DNA of 39,351 bases from positions 1,518-40,868 of the forward strand of contig NZ_KN882171.1 in the NCBI RefSeq assembly GCF_000934745.1. The letters run 5' to 3'. The translations under genes and the position numbers were made by a program. Positions 24,707 to 33,556 of the stretch are shown here, one piece after another (position 1 is the first letter of the stretch; every line of letters begins with the position of its first letter). The DNA is from Desulfonatronum thioautotrophicum (GTDB lineage: Bacteria > Desulfobacterota > Desulfovibrionia > Desulfovibrionales > Desulfonatronaceae). Below the pieces are notes generated by a model that did not search any database, had not been told where the DNA came from, and saw only the letters and a list, made by a program, of their open reading frames with translations.

Positions 24707-26083
24707 TCAACCAACGTGCTGCAGGCCAAGATACCAGGTGGCGATTCCGAAGTAGATCAGAATTCCAAAGATATCGGCCAGGGAGGCGATCAGTGGTGCG
24801 CTTGCCGTGGCCGGATCCATCCGGAAATGGGTCAGTAGGAATGGCAGGGACATGCCCATCAAACTGCCCATGAGTACGATGGTCACCATGCTCATGGCCA
24901 CAACGACAGTCACATCCGGGCCGACCCGAAAGATGCCGATCAGGGATACCGCCATGCCCATGCACAGTCCGATGGCCAGGGCAATGATGATTTCCCGGCT
25001 GAGCAGCTTGAACCAATCCTTCATATGCACTTCTCCCGTGGCCAGAGCACGGACCATCAGGGTGGCGGACTGGGAGCCGGCGTTGCCGCCGCTACCAATG
25101 AGCAGAGGGAGAAAGAAGACCAGGGATACGACAGCTTGGATGGTATCCTCGAAATGGGCAATGCCTGCTCCGGTAAAGATGTTGACGAAGACCAGGGCCA
25201 GGAGCCAGGGAACCCGCTTCAAGAAGAGATAATACATGTCCACGGGCTTGAAACCGCTGAGATCCGAAGCGGATGGCCCGAATCCCTCGGCAATGGAACC
25301 CATGCGGTGGAAGTCCTCGGAGGCCTCCTGCTCAATGACGTCGTGCACGTCGTCAAAGGTGATGATCCCGACCAGGGCGTCTTTGGCGTCGATGACCGGA
25401 AGTGCCAGGATGTCGTATTTAGCCAGGCTGCGGGCCGCGTCTTCCTGATCGTCATCGACGCGAGCGCAGACCGGGTCGCGGCGCATGACGTCCTCCACCT
25501 TTTTTTCCGGAGGGGCCATGATCAGATCCCGCAAGGAAACCAGTCCCATCAATCGCCGTTGCCCATCAATCACGTAGGTGTAGTAGATGGTTTCCTTGTC
25601 CGGAGCCTCCAGCCGCAATTTGTCCAGAGCCTGGCGGGCGGTGAGGGTCGGACTGAGCACCGCGTAGTCCGAGGTCATGATCGCCCCAGCGGTTCCCTCC
25701 TGGTAGGCGCCCAGGCGAATGATGTCTTCCCGTTCGGCTCGGGCCAAGAGCCGCAAAACGTTCTGGCGACGTTCCTCCGGGAGAACCTGGATCAGGTCCA
25801 CCCGCTCGTCGGAGAACATGTTCGTGACAATGTCCGCCAGTCGCTTGTCGGACAGCCGAAGCACGATATCCAGCTGCAGATCCGCGTCCAGTTGCCCCAG
25901 AACTTCCGCGCTGTGATGTGGGAAGAGAATCTCAAGGATTTGGGCTGCTTCTTTTGTGGTGAGTTCATCCAGCGAATCGCCCAGATCGGCTGGATGCAGA
26001 GAAGCTGCGAAGTCCCGAAGTGCTTTGGGACTTCCGGCGTCCAGAAATTCTTTTAGCGTGGTGATAATTTGCGGGTCTTTCAT
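24707..26083 (-). CDS. mgtE: Magnesium transporter MgtE
   Basis: 458 residues from the ATG at 26083. Domains: N-terminal superhelical domain (about 1-128), two CBS domains (about 135-255), then five membrane segments from about 290, with the pore motif SGGNAGSQSATLMVRALATG. It is a Mg2+ channel or transporter gated by Mg2+ binding between the N and CBS domains. The ATG at 26083 is preferred because AGGAG lies 7 bases before it; the frame upstream to 26110 has no such support. Upstream is a 730-base gap in which I could not identify an M-box or other Mg-sensing leader. Confidence 0.95.
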   Translation of the reverse strand: MKDPQIITTLKEFLDAGSPKALRDFAASLHPADLGDSLDELTTKEAAQILEILFPHHSAEVLGQLDADLQLDIVLRLSDKRLADIVTNMFSDERVDLIQVLPEERRQNVLRLLARAEREDIIRLGAYQEGTAGAIMTSDYAVLSPTLTARQALDKLRLEAPDKETIYYTYVIDGQRRLMGLVSLRDLIMAPPEKKVEDVMRRDPVCARVDDDQEDAARSLAKYDILALPVIDAKDALVGIITFDDVHDVIEQEASEDFHRMGSIAEGFGPSASDLSGFKPVDMYYLFLKRVPWLLALVFVNIFTGAGIAHFEDTIQAVVSLVFFLPLLIGSGGNAGSQSATLMVRALATGEVHMKDWFKLLSREIIIALAIGLCMGMAVSLIGIFRVGPDVTVVVAMSMVTIVLMGSLMGMSLPFLLTHFRMDPATASAPLIASLADIFGILIYFGIATWYLGLQHVG

Positions 26084-26090
26084 GATGCGC

Positions 26091-26095
26091 CTCCT
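26091..26095 (-). promoter_or_regulatory. Ribosome binding site choosing the mgtE start
   Basis: AGGAG on the minus strand is 7 bases before the ATG at 26083. It rules against starts further upstream, which would place this site inside the coding region. Confidence 0.75.
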
Positions 26096-26486
26096 GCCCA
26101 TTGGCCGCAAGCTGGACGCGCCGAAGGAAAACCTTCACCAGAATTTTTCTGCTCTAAGAAAGCATCAATTCCGGGAAGTGCTGTGCGCCAGACAAGCCAA
26201 TGGGCACGACTGAGGGAGGTTGAGATTGTCGGGGGCTCCTGCCACCTTCGTTCATTTCAGAAGGCTCCGTGAAAAAAAAAGGTGTCAGTCAGGCTTTCTT
26301 TTGTTCGGAGTGGTCCAGGTTCTGCTCCACGCAGACGACTGTCTGGTCTGTGGCCTGGTTTGGTCAAATCGTGCAACAGTGTAACTGCGTGTATTTATCT
26401 TGTTTTGGATGTAAATTCAAGGGGAATGTTCATTTTTTCAGAAAAAATGGCTGACACTTTCGAGTACGATTGGCCCTGTCCAGGTC

Positions 26487-26510
26487 GTATGGGCGACCGG
26501 TCGCCCATAC
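26487..26510. repeat. Perfect 24-base palindrome
   Basis: GTATGGGCGACC is followed directly by its own reverse complement GGTCGCCCATAC. It resembles the dispersed GC-rich palindromes of the GTAGGGGCGACC type found between genes in many bacteria. A repressor site is possible but not favoured. Confidence 0.85.
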
Positions 26511-26708
26511 ACCGAACGGATGCCGGAAAGAAGGCACTGCGATCTGTAAACCAGTTCTGAACCATCCAAGTTCAAGCTTGGCAAAAACGACTTGAGCGCG
26601 TTTTATCCGCTTTGAAGGGATTTGAGGGCTTTTTTATCGGGACGGAGGAGTTCTTCTGGCAAGAAGAAGGTGTGACGGGAGGATGCCCGGGTGGAGAGTC
26701 GAAGAAAT

Positions 26709-26732
26709 AGACGAGGCCCGGAGGCCTCGTCT
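26709..26732 (-). terminator. Terminator of the nitronate monooxygenase-like gene
   Basis: A 10-bp perfect stem AGACGAGGCC/GGCCTCGTCT with a 4-base loop lies 84 bases after the gene stop. On the minus strand ATTTCTTC follows, a modest T-rich tail. Confidence 0.65.
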
Positions 26733-26815
26733 GCTGTGTCTGTCTCGTTTGTTTATGGAGATGTTACATGTCTGTTCAACAAAGCAGTACTGGGATACCA
26801 GTGTAACCGGGTCAA

Positions 26816-27907
26816 CTAAGCTGACGCCGGCTCGGCACAAGCGACGTTGTACTCAGCTTCCAGGGTTTCCATCAATTCCTTGACCGAAAGCATTTTGTCC
26901 ACGCGGTGGGCGGTCTGTCCGGCAAAGGCAAAACCCAGCTTCATCCGGCCCTTTTTTGCGTTAGCCAGGGCCTGGGCAATGCAGTAGGGGCTTTTCTTGA
27001 CATCGCAGGTCACAATGCAGTGATACGGGCATTTATAGGGTTTGCGCTTGCCTTCCTGCACGTCGCGAAGGAAGTCGTTCTTCAAGGCCCGTCCCGGCAT
27101 GCCCACCGGACTTTTGATCACGGTCACATCGCCCTCCTTGGCATCCACGAAGGCCTGTTTGAAGGCGATATCCGCGTCGCATTCATGGGTGGCCACGAAA
27201 CGGGTACCCAATTGGACGCCAGCGGCTCCCATCCGCAGGTATTTGCAGATGTCCGCTCCGTTGAAGATCCCACCTGCGGCAATGACCGGGATGGGTCTTC
27301 CATGCTCCTGCTCAAACGGTTTTACAGCCTCAATGACCGCGGGTATCAATTTTTCCAATTGGAATTCCGGGTCGTCAAGCTGCTCGGCCTTGAAGCCCAG
27401 GTGCCCGCCGGCCATGGGGCCCTCCACCACGAATCCATCCGGAAGATAGTTGAATTTGGAAAGCCATTTCCGGCAAATGATGGCTGCGGCCCGCCCTGAA
27501 GAGACGATGGGCACCAGTTTGGTCTGAGATCCCTCGGTGAGATACTTGGGCAAGTCAAACGGCAGTCCGGCTCCGGCGAAGATGACGTCGATCTTTTCCT
27601 GAATGGAAGTCCGAACCAGATCGGCGAAATTGCTCAGCGCGACCATGATGTTCACCCCAAGAATGCCCTTGGTCATTTCCTTGGCTTCGCGGATTTCCCG
27701 TTGCAGGGAGCGAATGTTGGCTTCGGCGTAATTTTTCGCCAAATCCGGTTCATTCATGCCGATCATTGCCGCGGAGATCACACCGACTCCGCCCTGATTG
27801 GCAACTGCCGAAGAGAGACCGGAGAGGGATATACCGACACCCATGCCACCCTGGACAATGGGGACCTTGGCAATCACGTCGCCGAAACGTAAACTTGGAA
27901 ACGTCAT
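26816..27907 (-). CDS. Nitronate monooxygenase / FabK-like FMN protein
   Basis: 363 residues from the ATG at 27907, which gives the typical opening PSLRFGDVIAKVPIVQGGMGVGIS; GGAGG lies 11 bases upstream. It is a TIM-barrel flavoprotein of the 2-nitropropane dioxygenase family: GVGVISAA, GILGVNIMVA, GFVVEGPMAGGHLG (with the family His), IPVIAAGGIFNG and AAGVQLGTRF (FMN phosphate site). A C-terminal cysteine-bearing part (YKCPYHCIVTC...SPYC) is common in the anaerobe branch and may bind a metal cluster. Members oxidise nitronates or act as enoyl-ACP reductase (FabK); the actual substrate is not clear. It is divergent from mrp across 218 bases. Confidence 0.85.
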   Translation of the reverse strand: MTFPSLRFGDVIAKVPIVQGGMGVGISLSGLSSAVANQGGVGVISAAMIGMNEPDLAKNYAEANIRSLQREIREAKEMTKGILGVNIMVALSNFADLVRTSIQEKIDVIFAGAGLPFDLPKYLTEGSQTKLVPIVSSGRAAAIICRKWLSKFNYLPDGFVVEGPMAGGHLGFKAEQLDDPEFQLEKLIPAVIEAVKPFEQEHGRPIPVIAAGGIFNGADICKYLRMGAAGVQLGTRFVATHECDADIAFKQAFVDAKEGDVTVIKSPVGMPGRALKNDFLRDVQEGKRKPYKCPYHCIVTCDVKKSPYCIAQALANAKKGRMKLGFAFAGQTAHRVDKMLSVKELMETLEAEYNVACAEPASA

Positions 27908-28125
27908 AATTCGTGTGTCCTCCCGAAAAGGGGCTTCCCCTGTCAAAAAAATGGGGTTAGTTGCTGTTGATCATATGTTCTTTTGTTTCGGGACTACTTA
28001 TACCATTCCCTGCCTGTCGGCAATTCATCTGAAGGGCTGTTTTCGTCCAGGGTGGCTGCCGATGTTTCAGGGTCACCCCAGGCAGGGAAATAATCATTAC
28101 AGAGCTGTTCGCAAGGAGTCTTATC

Positions 28126-29010
28126 ATGAGCACGCAGGAGCACGTCACCTGCTCGAAAAAAAATCAAGACATGCGGTGTGGAGGAGAAAATGTTGCGCAG
28201 CAGGCAATGCGCTCCAGTCTGGACAGGATCAAGCACAAGATCGTCGTCCTGTCCGGAAAAGGTGGCGTGGGCAAGAGTACGGTGGCCGTGAATCTGTCCC
28301 AGGCTCTGGCCATGTCCGGAAAGCTGACCGGGCTGCTCGATGTGGACGTCCATGGACCGAGCCTGCCCCGCTTGCTCAGCCTTCGAGGTGAACGCCCTCA
28401 GTTGGATGCCGGGCGCTTGGAGCCGATCAGTGCCGGGCCGAATCTCTGGGTGATGTCCTTGGGATTTCTGCTTTCCAGCGAACGGGAAGCGGTTGTCTGG
28501 CGTGGTCCGGCCAAGATGAAAATGATCAAGCAGTTTTTGCTGGACGTCATTTGGCGTGATCTGGATTTTCTGGTGGTCGATTGTCCGCCGGGAACAGGTG
28601 ATGAACCACTTTCCGTCCTGCAACTTCTGGGTCCGGAGGCCAAGGCCTTGATTGTTACCACACCACAGGGAGTGGCTGTTGACGATGTCCGACGCTCTGT
28701 GACCTTTTGTGCTGAATTGGGCAATCCGGTGCTGGGAGTTGTTGAAAACATGAGTGGCCATCTTTGTTCTCACTGCGGTCAGATCGAAAACATCTTTGGC
28801 AGCGGTGGGGGGGAGGCCTTGGCTGAGGAAATGGGTGTGCCCTTTCTCGGCAAGATACCGCTGGATCCGGAGGTGGTCCGCGCCGGAGACGAGGGCTTTG
28901 CCTTTTTGCGCGTCCATCCCGACGGTCCCACAGCTCAGGCCATGAGCCGGATTGTTGCCCCGATTCTGGGCATGGCCGCAAGTCCGGTAGGCCAGCCACC
29001 ACTGAAATAA
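28126..29010 (+). CDS. mrp: Mrp/NBP35-family P-loop ATPase, Fe-S cluster carrier
   Basis: 294 residues. The deviant Walker A GKGGVGKST is at 44-52, with DVDVHGPSLPRLL, DCPPGTGDEPLS and a CSHCG motif that bridges an Fe-S cluster at the dimer interface. A short N-tail carries two further cysteines (Cys9, Cys18). The protein should assemble and transfer Fe-S clusters in the cytoplasm. It lacks the MIP18-like N-domain of some homologues. AAGGAG lies 7 bases before the ATG. cobS follows after 14 bases, so this starts a long plus-strand run. Confidence 0.93.
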   Translation: MSTQEHVTCSKKNQDMRCGGENVAQQAMRSSLDRIKHKIVVLSGKGGVGKSTVAVNLSQALAMSGKLTGLLDVDVHGPSLPRLLSLRGERPQLDAGRLEPISAGPNLWVMSLGFLLSSEREAVVWRGPAKMKMIKQFLLDVIWRDLDFLVVDCPPGTGDEPLSVLQLLGPEAKALIVTTPQGVAVDDVRRSVTFCAELGNPVLGVVENMSGHLCSHCGQIENIFGSGGGEALAEEMGVPFLGKIPLDPEVVRAGDEGFAFLRVHPDGPTAQAMSRIVAPILGMAASPVGQPPLK

Positions 29011-29024
29011 TATGGGGGCACTGC

Positions 29025-29765
29025 TTGCGACCATGGTATGAATTCGTTTTGGCCGCCGGATTTCTGACCCGTTTGGCTCCAGCGCGAATCGCCGCTCCCG
29101 AAGCCTTGGGAAGCAGTCTGCGTTGGTTTCCCTTGGTTGGGCTTTGCCTTGGCTGTATTGCCGTTCTGCCTTTTGTGCTGGGTTTGGGCGAGGGATATCC
29201 TTGGGTGCAGGCATGGTTGTGGCTGGGACTGGCCATGGTTTTGACGCGAGGACTGCACTGGGACGGTTGGGTTGATCTGGGCGACGCGTGGGGCAGCGGG
29301 GTCCATGGAGAACGCTTCTGGGAGGTAATCAAGGACAGCCGAATGGGTGCCTTTGGTGGGATGGGTCTATTCATGGGCTTGGCAGGGTATCTGGTCCTGC
29401 TGACAGAGGCTTTTTCTCGTAATGCATGGGGAGTTCTCATCTGGGCGCCCATCGTGGGACGGACCATGGCCGTGGCCCTGGCCTGGAGGAGCCGGGAATT
29501 GGGCCGACCCGGTCTGGCCGGAATTTTTCTGGCCCAGGCCTCGGGCAGAAGGATGGCTTGGGCCGCTGGAATGGCTGTCGCCTTGGGAATCATTTTTGTA
29601 TCATGGAAGACGCTTCTCTTCGGCACGCTGCTGAGTTGCATTGGGCTGCTTTTTTTAATCCGCTTGGCTCGACGCCAAAGAGGCGTGAACGGAGATTTTT
29701 TGGGTGCGGTGATCGTATGGGGCGAATTGAGCATTTTCCTCGGATGGATACTTGTTGGAGCATGA
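29025..29765 (+). CDS. cobS: Adenosylcobinamide-GDP ribazoletransferase (cobalamin synthase)
   Basis: About 246 residues, strongly hydrophobic, with some six membrane segments. Family motifs are present: the N-terminal FLTRLAP, LRWFPLVG, the Asp-rich LHWDGWVDLGDAW (normally HLDGLADTADA) and KDSRMGAFGGMG. It joins adenosylcobinamide-GDP and alpha-ribazole in the last steps of B12 synthesis at the membrane. The start appears to be TTG at 29025 after GGGGG; an ATG at 29012 is in another frame. No other cobalamin gene is in the window. fliJ begins immediately after its stop. Confidence 0.9.
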   Translation: MRPWYEFVLAAGFLTRLAPARIAAPEALGSSLRWFPLVGLCLGCIAVLPFVLGLGEGYPWVQAWLWLGLAMVLTRGLHWDGWVDLGDAWGSGVHGERFWEVIKDSRMGAFGGMGLFMGLAGYLVLLTEAFSRNAWGVLIWAPIVGRTMAVALAWRSRELGRPGLAGIFLAQASGRRMAWAAGMAVALGIIFVSWKTLLFGTLLSCIGLLFLIRLARRQRGVNGDFLGAVIVWGELSIFLGWILVGA

Positions 29766-30212
29766 ATGGTGTCCAAGTCGTTTCAATTTTCCCTTCAAAA
29801 TGTTCTGGACTACCGGCGTCAACTCGTGGACAATGCTCGATTGGAGCTGGCGGTGGCCCAAAGATCGTACCAGGCCCAGGTCGAGAAAGTCGAAGAAATG
29901 CGTGATAAGCTCTCTGAGGCGGCTGGTCGTCTGGAAAGCCGGAACTTGCCGACTCCGCAGGAATTCTGGTTGTGGAGCACCTACCAGGAACGTCTTTTGC
30001 AAGATGTTCAAAGAGAGGAGAATCGGCTGCAGCATTTTGCGAACCGGGTCGCCACCTGTCGGGGTGAGCTGATCCAGCGATCCCGGGACGCCAAGGTTCT
30101 GGAACGACTTCGAAACAAAAAGGTCTTGGAATTCCATGCGCAAGAAAAAAACAGCGAGCAAAAGGACCTCGATGAGATGGCAATCCTTCGGTACCAACAT
30201 AAAAGTATCTAG
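29766..30212 (+). CDS. fliJ: Flagellar export protein FliJ
   Basis: 148 residues, nearly all helical and highly charged, as in FliJ (about 147 residues). The opening FQFSLQNVLDYRRQLVDNARLELAVAQRSY is diagnostic, and the body forms an antiparallel coiled coil. FliJ sits in the FliI ATPase ring and helps drive flagellar type III export. GGAG lies 5 bases before the ATG. It follows cobS directly and overlaps the MotE-like gene. The usual partners fliF-fliG-fliH-fliI are not in the window. Confidence 0.88.
   Translation: MVSKSFQFSLQNVLDYRRQLVDNARLELAVAQRSYQAQVEKVEEMRDKLSEAAGRLESRNLPTPQEFWLWSTYQERLLQDVQREENRLQHFANRVATCRGELIQRSRDAKVLERLRNKKVLEFHAQEKNSEQKDLDEMAILRYQHKSI
30163..30166 (+). promoter_or_regulatory. 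Ribosome binding site choosing the MotE-like start
   Basis: AGGA lies 5 bases before the ATG at 30172, inside the fliJ coding region. This favours 30172 over the upstream ATG at 30136. Confidence 0.6.
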
Positions 30213-30837
30213 TCTTTTGGCCGTCGTGGCGCTGCTCAGTTTATGCAAGTTGGTCGTCCTGGCCGCCTGGAGCGGAAGTGACGCTCTCAATGCCAAAAGT
30301 GACGCCGTGGCCGGGTCGTTTCCGGGTGCGGTGAAATCGGCATATGCCCAGGCCATGACACCGGAATTGCCCGAGGCCTGGGATGTGGCCCAAGCCGCTG
30401 CACCGGTTGGCGGGCCGGGGGGGAATACCGATGGCGCAAGCCAGATGGCGGCTCAAGGCGACCTTTCCGAGGAGTGGCAAAACCTGCGCCGCCGACAGGA
30501 GGAGGTCCAGCGCCAGGAACAGACCCTGCGAGCCCTGGAAAGTGAGCTGGACGCCAAGCTGGACCGCTTGCAGGCCCTGGAAACGCGAATTCAGGGAATG
30601 ATCGAGGAAGCGGATGTCCTCAAGGATCGCAAGATCAGACATCTTGTGGATGTCTATTCCAACATGAAGCCTCGTGAGGCGGCCAGAGCTCTGGAAGCCT
30701 TGGAGGAACCGGTCGCTGTCAAAATTTTGTCCGGGATGCGCGGCCGGAATGCCGGCGAGGTGCTTTCCTTTGTGGATTCGGAGCGAGCCGCCCGGTTGAC
30801 CGAAGCCTTGACCCGAATGCATGTTCCCTTGCAATAA
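30172..30837 (+). CDS. MotE-like flagellar protein (MgtE N-domain-like)
   Basis: 221 residues from the ATG at 30172. An N-terminal membrane segment (about 12-33) is followed by a low-complexity linker rich in Ala, Gly and Pro, a long coiled coil (about 100-160) and a C-terminal domain (VDVYSNMKPREAARALEAL...VAVKILSGMRGRNAGEVLSFV) that matches the superhelical domain shared by MotE and the MgtE N-terminus. MotE-type proteins stabilise or position the flagellar stator protein MotC in the periplasm. Overlap with fliJ (41 bases) supports a flagellar role; the exact partner is inferred. Confidence 0.78.
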   Translation: MRWQSFGTNIKVSSLLAVVALLSLCKLVVLAAWSGSDALNAKSDAVAGSFPGAVKSAYAQAMTPELPEAWDVAQAAAPVGGPGGNTDGASQMAAQGDLSEEWQNLRRRQEEVQRQEQTLRALESELDAKLDRLQALETRIQGMIEEADVLKDRKIRHLVDVYSNMKPREAARALEALEEPVAVKILSGMRGRNAGEVLSFVDSERAARLTEALTRMHVPLQ

Positions 30838-31618
30838 GCGAAATACAAATTCCGATATTTTGTTGCGTCTCAAGCTCCAGGTTGCCTATATCGGGACTGG
30901 ATTTCATGGTTGGCAGCTTCAGGATGGTGCACGCACGGTTCAAGGGTGTCTGGAGGCGGCGTTTTGTCGACTGGCCGGGCGTCCTGTCCGGGTACATGGT
31001 GCGGGCCGGACGGATGCCGGGGTACATGCCCTGGGCCAGGTGGCCCATGTGGACGTACCAGAGGCCAAGCGGGAACTTCCCTGGCAACGGGCCTTGAATG
31101 CCTTGCTGCCGTCGGACGTGAGCATTGTCCGCCTGATGCCGGTTTCGGCAGACTTCCATGCCAGGTTTGATGCGGTGCAAAAAACCTACAGTTACGCGTT
31201 GTGGCACGAGTCGAACTGGCTCCAGCCCCAACGCGAAGCCTATGTCTGGCAGGTAGGGGCATTGGACCTGGACCTCATGGAGCAGCTGGCGCGAAGACTG
31301 GTCGGCCGCCGGGATTGGGCGGCATTTCAAAATCAGGGCAGCACGGTTCGCAGCACGGTTCGCACTGTTTGGGACATTCACCGGGCTGCCGGCTACCATT
31401 CCCAGGAGTCTCTCTGGCGGTTTACAGCGGATGGTTTTTTGAAGCAGATGGTGCGCAACCTGATGGGCTGCCTGGTCATGGTCGGCAAGGGGAAGCTGGA
31501 TGGAGACCAGGCACTGGAGATTCTCGCGCGGGGAAAACGCGAATATGCACCAGCCACGGCGCCGGCCCGCGGGTTGTGTTTGGAACAGGTCGATTATGGC
31601 CCTGCAGCCGGTGAGTGA
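30821..31618 (+). CDS. truA: tRNA pseudouridine(38-40) synthase
   Basis: About 265 residues. The catalytic aspartate is Asp65 in GAGRTDAGVHA, preceded by YIGTGFHGWQLQ. Later landmarks are FHARFDAVQKTYSYAL, FQNQGST and FLKQMVRNLMG. It isomerises uridines 38-40 in the anticodon arm of many tRNAs. The ATG at 30821 overlaps the MotE-like stop but has no clear ribosome site; the conserved part begins near residue 15, and a TTG at 30863 is an alternative start. Confidence 0.94.
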   Translation: MFPCNKRNTNSDILLRLKLQVAYIGTGFHGWQLQDGARTVQGCLEAAFCRLAGRPVRVHGAGRTDAGVHALGQVAHVDVPEAKRELPWQRALNALLPSDVSIVRLMPVSADFHARFDAVQKTYSYALWHESNWLQPQREAYVWQVGALDLDLMEQLARRLVGRRDWAAFQNQGSTVRSTVRTVWDIHRAAGYHSQESLWRFTADGFLKQMVRNLMGCLVMVGKGKLDGDQALEILARGKREYAPATAPARGLCLEQVDYGPAAGE

Positions 31619-31641
31619 CTCACAGCTTCAATTGAAACACT

Positions 31642-32496
31642 ATGAAAATAATCACACATCCAGACCATATTCAGTCCTGGTGCCTTGAGCAGCGCTGTTC
31701 CGGTGCCCGTTTGGCCCTCGTGCCCACCATGGGTTTTTTTCATGAGGGGCACCTTTCCTTGATGCGCTGGGCCAGGGAGCGCGCTGACCTGCTGGTGGTC
31801 AGCCTGTTCGTTAATCCGACCCAGTTCGGTCCGCGTGAAGACTTGAAACGCTATCCTCGGGCACCAGAGCGCGACGCCGAACTGGCTGGAGAAGTCGGTG
31901 CGGACGTATTGTTCATGCCCCAAGCGGAAGAGATGTTTCCGGAGGGGCATGCGACTTGGGTCGAGGTGCCGCAGCTGAGCCGGGGCTTGTGTGCCGTGAA
32001 TCGACCTGAGCATTTTCGCGGCGTGGCAACCGTGGTCACCAAGCTGTTCACGCTGACCATGCCGACATTGGCCGTCTTTGGTGAGAAGGATTGGCAGCAG
32101 TTGGCCGTCATCCGGAGAATTACTCGCGATCTGCACCTGCCCGTAAAAATTCACGGTCGGCCCACGGTACGTGAGTCCGACGGACTGGCCATGAGTTCGC
32201 GCAATGTGCATCTCTCCGATCAGGAGCGCGCCCAGGCCGCGACAATTCATCGCGGGTTGCGCCATGTGGCCGACCTGGTCGCGTCCGGCGAGACCGATTC
32301 GAGTTTTTTGTTGTCAGCCCTGGGGGAGATGTATGCGCAGGAGATGCCTCTGGGCCGTGTTGAATATTTGGCCATGGTTGATCCGGATCAGCTTTACCCT
32401 GTTGAGGAGGTCGGCGATTCGATTCTGCTCGCGGTTGCCGTGCGTTTTTCCAACGCCCGGTTAATCGACAACATTTTGATTTCCGCAAAAAAATGA
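31642..32496 (+). CDS. panC: Pantothenate synthetase
   Basis: 284 residues. The ATP-binding HIGH-type motif is HEGH at 34-37 in VPTMGFFHEGHLSL. FVNPTQFGPREDLKRYPR, GVATVVTKLF, FGEKDWQQL and the KMSKS-like SDGLAMSSRNVHL are all intact. It condenses pantoate and beta-alanine to pantothenate, using ATP. panD, which makes the beta-alanine, follows after 7 bases, so the pair supplies the CoA precursor. Confidence 0.96.
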   Translation: MKIITHPDHIQSWCLEQRCSGARLALVPTMGFFHEGHLSLMRWARERADLLVVSLFVNPTQFGPREDLKRYPRAPERDAELAGEVGADVLFMPQAEEMFPEGHATWVEVPQLSRGLCAVNRPEHFRGVATVVTKLFTLTMPTLAVFGEKDWQQLAVIRRITRDLHLPVKIHGRPTVRESDGLAMSSRNVHLSDQERAQAATIHRGLRHVADLVASGETDSSFLLSALGEMYAQEMPLGRVEYLAMVDPDQLYPVEEVGDSILLAVAVRFSNARLIDNILISAKK

Positions 32497-32503
32497 GGAG
32501 TTC

Positions 32504-32893
32504 ATGGCGCAGCGTTGCTTTATGATCGGGAAAATCCATCGGGCCACAATAACCGAGGCCCGGGTGGATTACGAAGGCAGTTTGTCCGTATGCCCGAAGC
32601 TGCTGGAAGCATCCGGCATTCATCCCCACGAGCGGGTGGACGTTTACAATCTGGAAAACGGTGAACGGCTGCAAACGTACGTCATTGTTGGCGAGCCTGG
32701 AGATATCTGTCTGAACGGCGCCGCCGCCCTCAAGGGAGCTACGGGCCAGATGATCATTATTGTTGCCTATGCCTGGCTTTCCATGGACGAATATGTCCAC
32801 CTGCGACCCAAGGTCGTGCTTGTGGACAAATCGAACCGCATCATTGCGGGGCCTTCCCAGAACGACGAGGTGCAAAGCTCCCGTGATGCTTAG
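32504..32893 (+). CDS. panD: Aspartate 1-decarboxylase proenzyme
   Basis: 129 residues. The self-cleavage site is Gly25-Ser26 in DYEGSLSV, where Ser26 becomes the pyruvoyl group. IHRATITEARVDY and the later NGAAA and IIIVAYAWL segments are typical. It decarboxylates aspartate to beta-alanine for PanC. GAGGAG lies before the ATG. The last 8 bases overlap the DUF502 start at 32886. Confidence 0.96.
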   Translation: MAQRCFMIGKIHRATITEARVDYEGSLSVCPKLLEASGIHPHERVDVYNLENGERLQTYVIVGEPGDICLNGAAALKGATGQMIIIVAYAWLSMDEYVHLRPKVVLVDKSNRIIAGPSQNDEVQSSRDA

Positions 32894-33542
32894 AGATATC
32901 CCCCCCCGCGGACCACTGGCCCGGCTGAAGCACTTCATCAAGACGAACCTCCTGGCCGGGGTTCTTTTTTTGACACCGGTGCTGGCCACGTTCTTTTTTC
33001 TGCGCTTCCTGTTCAACTGGGTTGACGGAATTTTGCAATTTCTCCCGGCACCTTTGCGCCCGGAGAACTTTCTTCCTTTTCGGATTCCCGGGCTTGGCTT
33101 GATTGTCCTCTTTGCCGCCCTGGTGCTGACCGGCTTTCTGGTTCGCAACTACATCGGGCGCAAACTCGTTGTTGTCTGGGACCGGATCATCGAGACCATC
33201 CCTTTGGTCAACAAGCTTTATCTGGCTGTGAAGCAGCTTGTGGAGACCATCTTCAATCGATCTCCGCAGGATTTTCAGCGGGTTGTCCTGGTTGAATTTC
33301 CCAAGGAAGGGAGTTATGCTTTGGGGTTCGTCACCGGTGTCGCCACTGGTGAAACGCAGCGAAAAACGAGCCAAAATGTGTTGAATGTCTTTGTCCCCAC
33401 TACACCCAACCCAACTTCCGGTTTTTTTCTGATGGTCCCTGAGCAGTCCGTGATTCCTATGGAAATGGGCGTGGAAGACGCCTTCAAACTGCTGGTTTCC
33501 GGCGGTATCATCAGCCCGGACAAAAAGAACAACACCCAGTAA
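32886..33542 (+). CDS. DUF502 family membrane protein
   Basis: 218 residues. Two membrane segments (about 20-42 and 70-92) precede a soluble part with the DUF502 phrases [58 protein letters not shown] and [15 protein letters not shown]. The family is widespread in bacteria; its role is not established. It starts at the ATG at 32886, overlapping panD by 8 bases, and is followed 14 bases later by metK, so it belongs to the pan-metK operon. The open frame upstream inside panD is a shadow. Confidence 0.9.
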   Translation: MLRDIPPRGPLARLKHFIKTNLLAGVLFLTPVLATFFFLRFLFNWVDGILQFLPAPLRPENFLPFRIPGLGLIVLFAALVLTGFLVRNYIGRKLVVVWDRIIETIPLVNKLYLAVKQLVETIFNRSPQDFQRVVLVEFPKEGSYALGFVTGVATGETQRKTSQNVLNVFVPTTPNPTSGFFLMVPEQSVIPMEMGVEDAFKLLVSGGIISPDKKNNTQ

Positions 33543-33556
33543 GGAGGAAACGACGC

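Larger units (their letters stand above)
26084..26815. other. 732-base intergenic region
   Basis: The region lies between mgtE (start at 26083) and the nitronate monooxygenase-like gene (stop at 26816), both on the minus strand. It holds a perfect 24-base palindrome (26487-26510) and a hairpin terminator (26709-26732). The remainder is lower in GC than the genes, with short A/T runs near 26272 and 26430-26450. I see no ORF with a ribosome site and family resemblance, and no recognisable riboswitch. Confidence 0.6.

Noticed and set aside
24633-25016. 263-residue minus-strand frame extending the CxxC protein upstream
   Set aside because: The extra part lies inside mgtE in another frame and reads as Gly/His/Arg-rich shadow. 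A good ribosome site marks 24632.
26084-26480. Magnesium-sensing M-box leader upstream of mgtE
   Set aside because: I could not trace the conserved helices or a terminator close to the start. A covariance-model search would settle it.
30136-30171. Upstream start of the MotE-like gene
   Set aside because: The added residues are basic shadow of fliJ, and AGGA points to the ATG at 30172.
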